A stretch of 64,000 bases of DNA from NCBI GenBank assembly GCA_026413225.1, contig CM048554.1, forward strand, positions 77,988,463-78,052,462. Reading direction: 5' to 3'. Within the stretch, counting starts at the first letter, position 1. The number at the start of each line of letters is the position of its first letter. Both the position numbers and the translations under genes were made by a program. This DNA is from Otis tarda. Taxonomy: Eukaryota > Chordata > Aves > Otidiformes > Otididae. Positions 1 to 12,140 of the stretch are shown here, piece by piece. The notes below the pieces were generated by a model. The model was not told the DNA's origin, did not search any database, and saw nothing but the letters and a program-made list of their open reading frames with translations.

Positions 1-2914
1 GGTAAAGAGAGAGCGACCTCTTATTTCAGATGTGGATTTCTGACATTTACCATATTCTGGTCACCTCGAGAACAAGCTACTGTCGTGGCTTGACTTGTTC
101 TGGTCCTTAAGATTACCCAGAAGCTGAAGTGAAATCCAACACACAACAGCCTTAAGTGGCTTTATGATGACTTCATGCATGAATGTTTGCAGGTTGAATT
201 TAAAGCAGTGGTATAGGTTTTTAACTGTAAATGCTTTCAGTTTCCCCAAGATAGATGTCCTGCCACAACAGAATTCAATGGCGCTCTATGTCTGCATAAG
301 ATTATCGATACGCAAGAAGCAGCATGATCTAAATGCTAATCTTCAGTTTGTAATCAATTCACCGGGGAGGGAAACTTATCGTCTTGAGATGTCTTTTGCT
401 GGTTTTGCACTTCTCTCTCAATTCTTCCAGGTTTGGTTATTGAGACTGTTGGCTTTATATTTCTTAATAGAGATAAATTTTATATTAAATATAACCAGGC
501 AGACAGAGGACTCCTAATCTGTGCATCTCTGAAGTAACAATACACAGGAACCTCTTATAAACTGCTGGGCACAGAATATTGCAATTCAGGACTCTGAATT
601 CAGTGGTTATGCTATATGTATCTATCATATAGAAAAGTTACATTCTATCATCATACAGCTTTCATGATTCTCTGTACAGTGGATGAGATGCAGTAAGATA
701 ACCACTTCTCACACAAAATTCATGCCTAGGAATTATGCATATTTAAATACACAAAGCTATATCAGAGTCTGCAAGACATATCCCACTGTAAAGCGAACTC
801 AACATTTCTCCTCAATATAAAATAATGTAGAAGATATTCACTCTACCACCATAAAATGCTTTTTCTCTTTCTGATCATCATCATTCTAAAATGGAAAGTG
901 ATGAGAAGTTTAGTTTTTCTGAGAGGAGTTTTCCAAAACACAACCGTTTACAAACTTCTAAAAAGTTCCGTAAATGTGCTCATGGAAACAAACACCTCTG
1001 CAATGTTTCCAACATAAATGGTGCAGCAAGGCGCTGGTGTATGAAGACCAGAAAGACCAGAAAGTGAGACAGGAGTTAAAATGAACAATTTCAGTGAGAT
1101 GTTTTCAATTGCGAAACACCTGGGAAATAAGCTAAAAGCCTAAGTAACTAAAGAAGTAACAAACTTCTTTTTATTTTGAGAGGAAATACACTTTTGTAAA
1201 ATAGATATGCAGTTTATTATTAATTTTAATTTACTACCAGCTCCAAATGCATGTTGAGTATCTGCTCTTGCCGAGCTGACCAGTGCTGACTGCAGCACTA
1301 TAAACAAGTTTACTTTTTCAAGTCAGGAGACATTCTGCTATGTTGCTTCCTTTTATTTTTTTTTCAAAACTCTGGAAAGTTTGCTTCAGTAACTCCAAGC
1401 CACACTGAGATACCACACACTCTACTACTCAGATCCAAGAAAGGGATGTAGAAAAGGAGGTGGAGGAGAGGAGGAGGAGAATTGTCTCAAAACCAGTTAA
1501 GAAAGCAGAAGGTTTTTTTCTGCACAGTGAAAAAGTTTTGGTTTGGGACGAATCAATAAACTTAAGCAATACAAAACAAAACATGTGTCATCAAGGGTTC
1601 TCCAAGAAAATTTGTGTATTTTTTAAAAATACATGTTTTATTTTGAAAAGGATGCTGAGATGCTGTGCCTTGAGAATGATTAAAGAAATTAAAAGCTTAA
1701 AAACGTTTCAACTGAAAACTCTCCAACTCGTAACCAGAACAACAAATTGAATTCATAACCAAACAAGTTAATTGCTTTGCTTTCCAGAGCAGTACATTTT
1801 GGCAAACAAAGTATTAGTAATGCAAACCTCTTTTACCCAACTCTAGCTGAATAGCACAGGACTTCTTCCCCAGATTTAAGGGATAAAAGAGCTGCTGCAG
1901 CTTGGTTCAGGTCACGGTATGCCTCTCTGGTTGCCAAAGGCAGCCGGTGCGCTGCAGAGCTCCAACTAGACCTTATTTTCCCTCTGCTCACTTTGGAGAC
2001 AGGACAGCCAAGAGATATGGGAGAGGCAGGGAAATTCCTCCCCAAGAGGAGGAAGGCTAGAGGGAGGGGAAGCATGCCGAGAATTTATTTCACACGAGGT
2101 GAATTTCCTGGGAGCCGTGCAGGCTGGAGTGTTTGCACAAAAGCTGTATTCAACGGCTACAGCAGAACACGGTATCGACTTTATTTCCATGAAGGGGAAC
2201 CAGTAGCGTCACTGCATCCATCAAATCTGGTTTGTGATGTACTTCAGCGACAATGTGTGTACTAAGTTACCTGATTTTCTCGCGTATTTCTCGAGTTATC
2301 TTCCCCCAGGAGCCTTCACGTACGTAACTTCAAACCACTGGCCAGGTAACCTCACTGATCACAGCTGCTTCTTGCTCTCTCTCTGCCTAAGCGCACAGTA
2401 CTCCCAATAAGAATCTTTTAAAAGCTCCACTTAAATAGGAGTCTCCTCCAGGTTGAGAGCTGAGGACTACTATCACTCACCTCCTACTTTCTTCACTTGT
2501 TTTAATTCATAAGAGGACTCTACCGCCGCACTTACTTTAGTACCTTTGTGAAAGATCATATCAAAAGAACATCCAGGGGTTTTGATTTTTTGTTTTCATA
2601 CATTTCTTCTCCCCTACGTTTCCTTCAGGAGAACCCAGAACGCCTAGCAGCACGGTGCACTTTACAAAACCTGTGTTACTACTCAGTGTCTACTACACTT
2701 CCTCCTTTTACTTAGAGTTTCCATCAGTTAGTGGGAGCAGAGATTCATTATGCTGCTGAATAATTCTTAGGAACACTCTTCATGAAACTTAGGGGGAAAA
2801 AAGTGTAACTTATATTGTATTAAATGCGTTAATGTTTTACAGGAGAACTGAAGGTGACTATTCTTACACCTACCACAGCCATTTAAGTCGCACTTCACTT
2901 TCTTTAGAAATCTC

Positions 2915-2930
2915 CACACACACACACACA
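2915..2930. repeat. (CA)8 microsatellite
   Basis: Eight perfect CA units. Short simple repeat, possibly length-variable between individuals. Confidence 0.95.
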
Positions 2931-3659
2931 AAAATCCAAACAGATATGTTTCAATGTACTTTGTAAAGCTTTTTCATTTCATTCTTTGGGGGAAGGAAAA
3001 AGGGAAATTTGTTGCCTTTTTCCAATTCCTCAACTTCGTAACTGGCAGTGATGGTTACTTCCCCCCACCATCCATTGCGGTGAAGCTGACACAGTAATTC
3101 CTAGCACATAGTTGCTAGGAAAACCCCCGCAATGTGTTAATTTTCATTATACAGCGCTAAAAGGATGTGCAACTGCAGCTAAGGAGCTATCATGTAAAGC
3201 ACTGACCGCTTATGTCCTGTCTCAGCCAGGCACTAAGCAAAGACTTAGCTTCAAGAGTATGAACGATCCCACCCATTAAACCAGCACCTCTCATGGAAGG
3301 AAACCTGAGGATGCTGGAGGAGGGGTGCCAGTACTGCAGAGTGCCCGAGCTGGACGCATACCTCTCCTGCATCCGGATGACACTGCTGTAAAAAACACTT
3401 GCCTTTCCCATTTCACTCCCAGGCACAAATGCACCTGCACTTTTAAGCTCAGTTGAACAATCGATAGCAAACATTTAGACTGTACATTTCCCACGTTGAG
3501 GACAGCCAGAGTTGTGGGAGCACAAACCTGCTGCCGCACTCCAGAGCTCGCATCAGCACTCTGCGACGCAAAGAAAACTGAGAAGGAAAAAAAAAACAAA
3601 ACAAAACCACCTATTTTCAGGATATAAAGTCGTTGCAAGAGGTACCAACAGAAATCATT

Positions 3660-4060
3660 TGGAGGCAAAGAGCTGGTTGGATGGCTCGGCTCGTTCCAGG
3701 CCAGGGCTGCTCCCGCTGTGCCCAGGAAGGCCGCGGCTCATTGTGACGCAGACAGACGAGCCACCGCTGCCCGCTGCCACCGCCGCTCGCTGGAGTGCAG
3801 ACGGAGACGTGGGAGGAAACACAAGAAGGCGGCATGTGCATAACCAAACAGGCTACCTCGCTGAAAAGAAAGCCCCTCCAGCCACATTCTGCTTCATTAG
3901 CACATGAAAATACGGTAATTGAATACCTCGTTCTCCCAGCCAGGGCCGAGATCCATCACTCATGGAAATGGAGTTTTGATAAGGTGGGGTGTTTAAATGA
4001 GGCAGAAGGGGGCTTTGAGTGTGTGTTACTTTGTTTATCTGAGAGAAAGCCCGCTTAAAA
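3660..4060. promoter_or_regulatory. Candidate regulatory element (unverified)
   Basis: A patch richer in G and C than its surroundings, free of recognisable repeats. It contains several GATA-like cores (GATAAGG near 3978, TTATCTG near 4036) and AATTGAAT- and TTTAAATG-like AT motifs. No reading frame here resembles a known protein. Calling it an enhancer is inference from composition and motif density only; comparison with other birds is needed to support it. Confidence 0.25.
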
Positions 4061-5519
4061 GTCAGTGAAAAAGACAAAAAAAAAATATCACTTTATCCTG
4101 TGAAACGCTGGAACACAGCAAAGCCCCTCTGCTCTGAGGATGAAACTTGAACGAACCCATGTCACCATTATTCTGAGGACAGAAGGCATTATGCTCGTTA
4201 TTTTGTATCACCTCTCTCTTGTTGGGTTGTTGTTTTTTTTTTAGCCTCTTCTTCTTGAACTCTCCGACTGACTAGCTATTTTTGCTGGCTTTTAACATCA
4301 TCTATATCAAGAGACAAAAACTTCAGCAATTGGCAGGGCAAGGGATTTTAATCAGACTTTTGGGGTTTTTTTTGTTTTGTTTTTTTTTTTTTTAAGTTAT
4401 GCATGTCATACACTCAGGTTTCCGGGTTTGGATTTTTTCCAACACCTCAGCTGATGACCAAAATAAGAAAATAAATTTCATAAAAGATGTATCATTCCCA
4501 ATTCCAAATTGAGACAGCTCCTACTTTAGTTCTTTAGCCTTGTTTTAGGGGAAAGAAAAAAAAAAAAAAGAGAGAAAGAGAAAAAAATTTCTGATATTTA
4601 AAAGGCAAAAACATAAACAGAAAGTTTTTTATCTTCTTTAGCAAGCTAAAACAGCAACAAACTCATTTTCTCCCACTGGCTGATCACCTTAAGTATGAAG
4701 TATAGTGAGTGGCATTTCCTCCAGAAAAAAAATATTTACGTAAATACTGCAAATAGACTCCTTGCCTCAGCCAAAAATGCCTGCTATGGTATTGCCAAGT
4801 CTTTTGCAGAAAGCAGGAATTACAGAAGCATAGAGCTGGACAGATTGTAGCCTTGTTCCTTGGGTTTCAGTTAAAGTGTTATAGCTTCCTAGTTTGGAAA
4901 TTGTGATGCCAAAATATTATCTCCAAACATAAATACGACAATACAGACCAGCTCAGTCACTGGCAGCCACAAGAATTTTGATAACATTTAAAACAAACAC
5001 ATACACACACACTCCCAGGCCCTTTAACGGAGATCCACAAAATGTCCCTAGCTTTTGTCTCACCCTCTCATGTGTACAGACATGTGACAAAACAATGGAA
5101 TGGCTTTCCTGCCTAGAAATACGTGTAATAACCGCAGTGCTAGGAAAGAGAGTTCATGCTGGCATTGGCTGAGCCGCATTTTTACACCACTTTCCAGGCA
5201 ACTAAACTGTGTCAGTGCTAGGGCAGCGCTACCATTCCCCCTTGTCCAGGCCGTCTGCTCCCACCGCGTCTTCGCTGCTGGCAGTGGAGCGTCTCCGCTC
5301 CCACGAAAAGCCAGTTCAGGGAGACAACCCTGCAGAAAGCTACTTGATTTTCCACGGCCAAGTCAGCAGGTTGAGGGCTGTAAGGTGGCTTGTATGGGAT
5401 CAGGTGCGAGCCAGCTCCAGAGCAAAGGAGAAAGCAGGTACTAGAAGAAAGACAGAACTTAAGCCATCGTGGAGCAATGCCATTTTGGCCAAATGATCAA
5501 AGATGGACTAGATGTAAAC

Positions 5520-6000
5520 CTGAAGGGCTGGGGCAGGGTCCAAGAGGTAAACATTTCACCACCCCTGCTCGTAACCAATATAACGGTGGGAAAATTAAAT
5601 AGGGTAGCATCTGAGGGCAAACATCCTTCAGCCCGAAGCTCCAGGAAGTGATCTGTAAGGTAACGAGGTCCTACCACATTGCAAGCGTTGAAATACATAC
5701 AGCAGCACCTCCTTAAAGCCAACCCAAAAACCAGAGGGCTGCTGCAGCAAGCATACCGTACCACCGGCTGACAAGCAACCACATTGCTGCTTTCTGAAGA
5801 AGCGGTGGGCAAGGAAAGGGTAAGCTGGGCTGAAGGCTCTACTGCGAGGGAATTACAACAGTCCAGCCTCGTGATCATAGCAGCACGTGCTGCTGTTGCA
5901 CCACAGCTGCCATTGGGAACAGCAAGGCTGGTAACCCTTTTTTGTGCCGGTGGCTGGATAGACCTTCTAAGCAATATTAGCAGGCCACGAATTAACACCC
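5520..6000 (-). mobile_element. Ancient L2-like LINE fragment (reverse transcriptase C-terminal part)
   Basis: The minus-strand translation contains two blocks typical of the distal reverse transcriptase region of L2-like non-LTR retrotransposons. One is ITRLDCCNSL, matching the family pattern (S/T)RLDYCN(S/A)L. About 70 residues later comes GPRYLTDHF, matching the family's 'GPxYLxD' block that follows the 'FKxLLLxYKAL' segment. Between the blocks the frame has drifted: the FKxLLL-like part is read in another frame, so at least one indel separates them. A stretch of about 180 codons (5459-5998) stays open across the fragment, but the conserved residues are scattered and partly lost. This is an inactive molecular fossil and probably long predates birds. 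The exact clade (L2 versus another CR1-group lineage) is uncertain. Confidence 0.7.
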
Positions 6001-7252
6001 CCGTTAGTGCCTGCCAACAGAAAGCAAAAATAAAATAAAACCATGTGGCCGAGGGTTGTGTGAAATGGTGTCACAGGCCTTACTGCATATTTTCCCCACC
6101 CTTCGACGGGGAGAACACACTGTGAAAACTGTGCAACTAAAGCAAACATTTGCAAATTACACCCAGCTTGTGATTTTCTGCGGAATAAATCTGGATAAAG
6201 CAAAATGAGGACTCAATCTGACTCTACTTTGGAAAGAATATCTTAAATCCAACTGTCCGAACAAGAGTCTGTGTTGCCTAGAAAGATACTGATTTTGCAG
6301 GCCTGAGTACAGTGAGCAAACAATGTGCCCCAGGAATTCATCCAGAGCAAACTGGAGCTGCAGAGCCCACAGGGAAAGAAAAAAATGTGCATTATCAAAG
6401 CGCTAATAACTCTCCACAACATGTTGAGAAAAAATTGCAAGAGGTCTTATGCACATTAAGCACGGACAACAAGCTAAGCTCTTGATGACCACAGTTACCC
6501 AACACCCCTGGCTTATTGCTTCTTACCAAACGTGCCCCAAAATCAGACACACGAGTAGTTTCCCTTAGGCTGTGTCTACACTCGGATTTCCATGTAAAAT
6601 TCTCACAGTGCTGCTGCTGGCTTTGTTGAGCCAATGGAAAATTCTTCCTGAAATTCCCTGTTGCTGACAAAGCCCCAGCACTGAAGCAAGATGATAAATT
6701 ATATCACAAGCTGCCAAGATGCCTATCATGACCAAAACCTTAATGCAACAGAAGCAGAAAGCCACTGAAGACTCTGGTGAGGGTAGTTTTGACTCTCACG
6801 TGAAACACCTTTGTTATACAGAAATCAAGTTGCACGTGTCAGGGTAGCTAGCAAAAATTTGACGGTAAAATTCTCTCTCTACCTTAATAAATTTAAAAAG
6901 CTAGTATTTCTGATTTAAGCAACTGCAGTTACAGAAGATGAGACTTACTGCCAGATGTAATAGCATACATTAGTATGACACAAATCCCACATAACCTACA
7001 TAAAAAGAAAGCAAGCATAGTTCTATTTATTCTGCATATCTAAAAATAAATCTAGATTATTATTTTTTTAAACAGCGCTTAACAACAGAGGAAGATTTAA
7101 CAGGTGTCATTGTTTCTCCCAGGTGTAATCATCTTTTTCGTTTGCCCACGTGAGAAAAGAAAAACCATTTAATGAGCAGGCTGAAAGTGATGATTAATTA
7201 AACAACTTCCAGGGCCTGGGGGATCCTCCTCCATTTGGGATACATTTCCTTT

Positions 7253-7278
7253 AGCTGTAAGCAAGCTGTAAGCAAGCT
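7253..7278. repeat. 11-bp tandem duplication
   Basis: The unit AGCTGTAAGCA occurs twice in perfect tandem, followed by a partial third copy AGCT. It is likely a replication-slippage product. Confidence 0.9.
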
Positions 7279-8997
7279 TCTCCTGTGGAAGGCAGGAGAC
7301 AGACGATTCCTCAGCTTTTTGTTTTAACTGGCATGAGGCTGTAAAGGGTCGAAGATGCTTAAGCTGGTATGCGTTTGTAAAGGCTTGAAGATGTTTGTCA
7401 GCTTACTTGTCAGCCTTTCTGGCATCAGTCACCCAGGAGTAACACTCACTGCCTCAAAACACAATGGTTTCTTTAAGTGCTTGTGACAATATCCCAGCAT
7501 CGTTCAATGCAAGACTGGGAATCAGTTTTGGTTATTTAAGCAGCAGCCCTTGCTGATAGTATTTCTTCTTTTAATCACTGAGACCTGAATCTGCTGGTCT
7601 TTTAACTGAATATCCATGTGCACTAAGTGAACCTCTGAAAGTAAGTCACCTCACTGAAGCAGGCTCATGACTGATTTTTCTAGTGAAAACGTGCAAACAA
7701 CGAGCAGGATGACAGGTCAGAGTTGGTAAGACATGTGGCCCCTTTCCCTTTTTCTTACTACAACAACACCTAGGGGACCTTTGATCTAAATGTCAGCAGT
7801 GAAAATACACAAACAGATACTCTCTTATTATATACCCACAGGTGTACATTCCTAAAACTGTTACATTCCATTACTTTCAGCTGTGCTGGAAAACAATACC
7901 TTCAGAAGTTGACCCCTTCTCTCCTCAGATCACACCGGTATCCGAGTACAAAGCATCGCAGCAAGCCCGGTATTCTAAACACCAGCAATGATGATGCCAA
8001 CAAATTCAAGCGGCACATATAAGGACAGGGACAAAGTGCTGGCTGAGGTTTGTCTGTGTTACTTACAGCCTGCACGACTTTACACCTCGCAGAGAAAGGG
8101 TGCTTCTCACACTCAGCGAGAAGGCTTCTGGGCCAGGCAGCTGGAGGTCTGATGCCGAGAAGGCTGGATTTAAGGCTAACTCGACTCGATCTTGCCAGTG
8201 CAGCAAGAATTAGAAACCTTGTTGAAATAGATACAGCCCCTGTGGACGTTCAGATCACTCCCCATAACAGCATGCAACAAATCATGTGTTTGGGCTGGGG
8301 CGACTGAATGCAAAAGCACATCCTATCCTCGTAGAAATAATGTTGCTGCTTTTTAAAAATCAGTCTCCAGCTTTGGCAGCTTAACCTAGGAGGCAGAGCT
8401 CTTCTGTTAAAAACGTGCCAGGATCCTTCAGTAACTGGAAAGGAGGAAAAAAGCATGAGGAATTTTTCCGTTTTTCTCTCCGATTGTTTTGCGCGGTGTT
8501 TATCAGCAGGCTGCTACTGCATCTCCTTTTGTTAGAAAATTAAAAGTTGAACTGCAAGCATAAAAGCCACCATGAACCATGCAATAACCTTCAGGCATTT
8601 TAAGAGCAGCAGAGGTTAGAAGGGCAGCTCCTGACTCTAAACAGCACCTATTGTTTCTCTTTCTTCTTGAATAACAAAAGCAGAGCTGAAAGCTATTTAC
8701 CTGGTTTTACCTCAGTCAGATCTCATTTCCCCCTTTATTTTCAGTAGATGATCTTATCAAATAGTGTCATTTCTAACATTGCTTTGATCAGATAGGTTTT
8801 TTCTGGGTTTCTTTTTAACTTTATTTCATTAGTAAGTTTTGTAATAGATAACTCAGCATACTAAGTCACAGCAGAAGAGCACTTAGAAGACTTCAGGATT
8901 CTGTCAATGCACACTTAAATTAAGGGTAACTATTTTTAAGCTTATGCGTTAATATGCTTTCATTTTGAAATCATGAGGGCCAACTTACAGTACAAGG

Positions 8998-9040
8998 CTC
9001 TGATCCTGCAAACACTCCCACACAAACAACTTTCCGCCTG
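8998..9040. repeat. Possible relic of an old amniote interspersed repeat
   Basis: The phrase GATCCTGCAAACACTC, followed by decayed sequence, resembles the arm of a widespread old palindromic repeat family seen in turtles, crocodilians and birds ('gatcctgcaaacact...'). Only one arm is legible, so the call is tentative. Confidence 0.35.
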
Positions 9041-10819
9041 CCCCGTCCCATGTGTTCCCCTCCGGCTGCCATCAGATTCATAGAACTGGACACTTAACTT
9101 GCACAAACACCACGGCACAGCAAGGGTGGAAGGATAAAACTCCCAATCCACCAAACTTTTGGGTGTTCTGCTATTCAGTGAAACGCATCCCATATATTAC
9201 TCAAATTGTTTATAACGCAGAAGCAAAAAAAAAAAAGGTTGAGTAGGCATCACGAGGAGTTTTATTGACTGGCCGGGAGTGATCTGTAGTTAATATGTAA
9301 AATCCTCTGAGCTCTAGCCTTAAAAAATCCTTGCTACAGACAAAAGCAATCCACAATATATAATTTCTTCCACAGTTTTACAATATTTATAGAACTTTAA
9401 AAGAATAAAATCTTTTGGGGGTGTTTTTCTCTTTAAGAAGAAAGTTACAAAAAAAAGCTATCATTTCTAGCTTTACTGATCTTCACTTAAAATTTTATTT
9501 TCTCTTTTTACTTTCTCTAAAGCATTTTCCAACATCCACCTCCTGTCTTTTGTACACTTCTGCAATTTCATTAAAAACATTTAAAAAAAAACCCCTTGAA
9601 AATATTTAACAGAAATCATTCTCCAATTCATAGGCTGCTGTTGTTACAATCTTAAGGAACTGAACAGATAAATGATTTTATTTTAGGTATAAATTAAATG
9701 CCAGTGAAGTATTCACAACCCTAAAAACACCACAAGACATAGCAATCTACAATGCAAGTTTATGGCATTTGATTCTTCACCATTAGCTGGAGTGTGTAAA
9801 TATCATACAGAAGTTTAATAAAACCATTAAAAACAGTGCAGTAACAGGACTTCCCTCTCCTATGAAAGCATCTCATAAATTTGTATTTTTAGGAAATTCT
9901 AGGATAAACATCTCAGTTTTCCTTACCATAACATGCTATCTGTGAAATCTGATTTCACTGGATGTTACGTTAGCAGGACCAGGCTCTCAAGTCAGTATTA
10001 TGTCAGATCCTCAGGCGCTATAAACTCTCCTAACTCCACTGGAACTGATGTCTCACTAGGACTAATTTAAGACCTGCCAAGTGTTTCTGACCATAAAATA
10101 GATTAAAAAAAAAAGACTAAAAACATGCTTTCTTGCACAAGCAGTGTATTGAAGAGACATACATTTTTTTAAAAAAATTGTTAATTCTTACAGTCTTCCA
10201 GTCAAGTTTAGAGTCCTCTTAGAATATTTTCACTTTCTGCAAAGACTGTATCACTGACAGAAAATAAAATCAAGACAGGCTCTGAAACGTGCTTTACTTT
10301 TTTTGGCATCAACTCTTGCCCTTTTGCAGCCCCATTTTCAACCCAAGTTTTTCCTAACTACAAACGAAAAGGAAATCGACATCCGAGTGCCTTTAAGAAG
10401 TAAAATTATTGCATATATTATTGGTTTTCTACATATCTTTATTGAGCCACTTGAAATGTTGTAATTACATATATTTCCTGCTTTAATAAAACGTTGGTGA
10501 AATGTTTAGTTACTGCTGTCCTTTATAGCTCTGGAAGAACTGGCAGGCTGGAAAGAGGAAAGTAACTTTCCCATCAGTTCAAAGGAAATGGAGTGTGCTC
10601 CTTTCCACTTGCAGAATCCACTCTTTATCAGGCTCTACAGACATTTCTGTGTGACCTTCTGGAGTGCAGCATCTGGGCACAATATTTTAATCTTATTACT
10701 TTTTTTTTCACTCGAGATATTATTAGTTTAGAAAGCTCAGGAGAAACTGGGCACAGGGTGAGAAGACGTTTGAGCAAAAATGTTTTATTAGGCAGTTAAT
10801 CTCGTTCTCCTCATAGCTG

Positions 10820-10822
<3 letters not shown>

Positions 10823-10858
<36 letters not shown>
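10823..10858. repeat. (TG)18 microsatellite
   Basis: Eighteen perfect TG units. A shorter, interrupted CA-rich tract lies about 40 bp downstream (near 10897-10912), giving complementary purine/pyrimidine alternations that could pair. It is a likely polymorphic marker. Confidence 0.98.
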
Positions 10859-10861
<3 letters not shown>

Positions 10862-11770
10862 GGATTTATGATTTCTCCGTTGCTTCCCAATCTGGACACG
10901 CACACACACACTCACAAGTATCCCATTTTTTTTTCAAAATCATTAATTTTGGGCAATCATCTAACAAACTTGATTACTTTTCTGCATTACTTAATAAAGC
11001 AAGTTTTGTTAAAAATATTTATGCTGAAATTCTAAAAAATGGCATTATACTTCAACAGGAAAGAACAAGATTTAGCTTGAACTTTTGAAAAATGAGTGGC
11101 TCTCTACTCACAGTTTTCTCATGTCTACAAGAACTAGTTTACTAACATTGCCTTCAAAAATGTTTATTAGAGGCTTGGAAGATAAAGGAAAATAACTTAT
11201 TTCTACTCTTTACTACCCAAATATCATTTGAGTCTTCCCACCACACAAGATGTACACACTGAGCATTTTCAATTACTTCATACAGATGATGCAGTTTGGT
11301 AAGTAAAACATTAAGACCCTTGGCAGACACAATAAAATTACTCTGGGAAATAGATGTGGGGGGCAATGTTTCTAAACTTCTTCACATGACACAAATTGCT
11401 AATAAAAGGGTTACTAACAAAAGTATTTAGGAACCTTTAATCACAAATACAGTATGATCAGGAAAGTATTTACAGTACACCTGCATCTGGCACGCTAGAC
11501 AAGACTGGAATGTCAGGACACTCCTTTTCAGATGTGATTTTGAGGACAGCTACCTTCACAAGCTTGAAGGGGAGACTAGAGCGTACAAAACTAATAAAGC
11601 ATACATCATCACGCAAAAGAAAAGCCACCAAAGGCTTAAAGGAAGAGAAAAGTACGGAAACGTTATCCCATCTTCATTCCACACTTCTGGAATGTGGGCA
11701 GATCATAGTAAAAGTTTAAGTGGCAAGAAGATTAAAGGAAAACTGTTAAAGCCAAAAAGGACACTCACAT

Positions 11771-11838
11771 CATCTGGTGTAAGTCAACCGTGTCTCTACA
11801 GACTTCAGTGGAGATACGCTGATTTACACCAGTTGATG
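11771..11838. repeat. Imperfect inverted repeat, relic of an old palindromic repeat
   Basis: Two arms of 26 and 28 bp (11771-11796 and 11811-11838) are near-complementary around a 14-bp loop. Both carry the phrase TGGTGTAA (or its complement TTACACCA). Sequences with 'acaccag...gtaaatca' arms flanking 'gacttcagtgg' are recognisable as remnants of an old amniote repeat with palindromic ends. The hairpin is probably a property of the repeat, not a functional RNA. Confidence 0.55.
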
Positions 11839-12034
11839 TTTTGGTCCCATGGCTTCACAGAAGATACTATCGATTAAATGTGTCTTCTATTTCAATTAAA
11901 AGCTTCTCTCGCCGTCAGAGCACATCTTGCCCCAGCTGGAAGCCACTCTGGCATTTTTCTTTTTGCTAGAAAGTACCCTATAGGCAAATTCCAAAATAAT
12001 AATTAAAAAAAAGACTATATAAATTGTCAACTAC

Positions 12035-12140
12035 TGTTTGTTATTATTTATCATTTTTTGGCACACATAGACATGCCAGGCACTTTACAGAAAATACTTC
12101 CAAGACAATTCCCTGCCCTGCAGAGCTTAAAAGACAGGGG
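12035..12140 (+). repeat. Decayed interspersed repeat (old LINE 3'-end type)
   Basis: It contains, in order, a TTATTATTTAT run, ATGCCAGGCACTTTACA, and TCCCTGCCCTGCAGAGCTTA. This order matches a common old amniote repeat whose consensus has 'ttatttatt', '...aggcactgtacaaa...' and '...tccctgcccc-a-agagctta'. Family assignment (CR1/L2-like 3' region) is uncertain. Confidence 0.5.

Larger units (their letters stand above)
1..5519. other. Non-coding region, presumed intron or intergenic
   Basis: AT-rich DNA with many homopolymer A and T runs. I see no exon with convincing splice sites and coding character, and no recognisable protein domain on either strand. If the candidate minus-strand gene starting near 17 kb is real, this is part of a long intron or lies beyond its small 5' exons. 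A GC-richer, low-repeat patch near 3660-4060 is listed separately. A phrase near 4825 resembling a degraded CR1 tail is too short to call. Confidence 0.6.
6001..10822. other. Non-coding region, presumed intron or intergenic
   Basis: No recognisable gene. It includes an 11-bp tandem duplication at 7253-7278, a diverged direct repeat (about 20 bp) near 7340 and 7376, and a possible relic of an old amniote interspersed repeat near 8998-9040. A/T-rich homopolymers are common from 8700 to 10500. Nothing else stands out. Confidence 0.6.

Noticed and set aside
10650..10690. Second MIR-like element (TGTGTGACCTTCTGG)
   Set aside because: Only one short phrase matches; flanking sequence lacks the head and tail order seen at 37215-37385.
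10823..10911. Reading frames coding Cys-Val and Thr-His runs
   Set aside because: They are translations of the (TG)n microsatellite.
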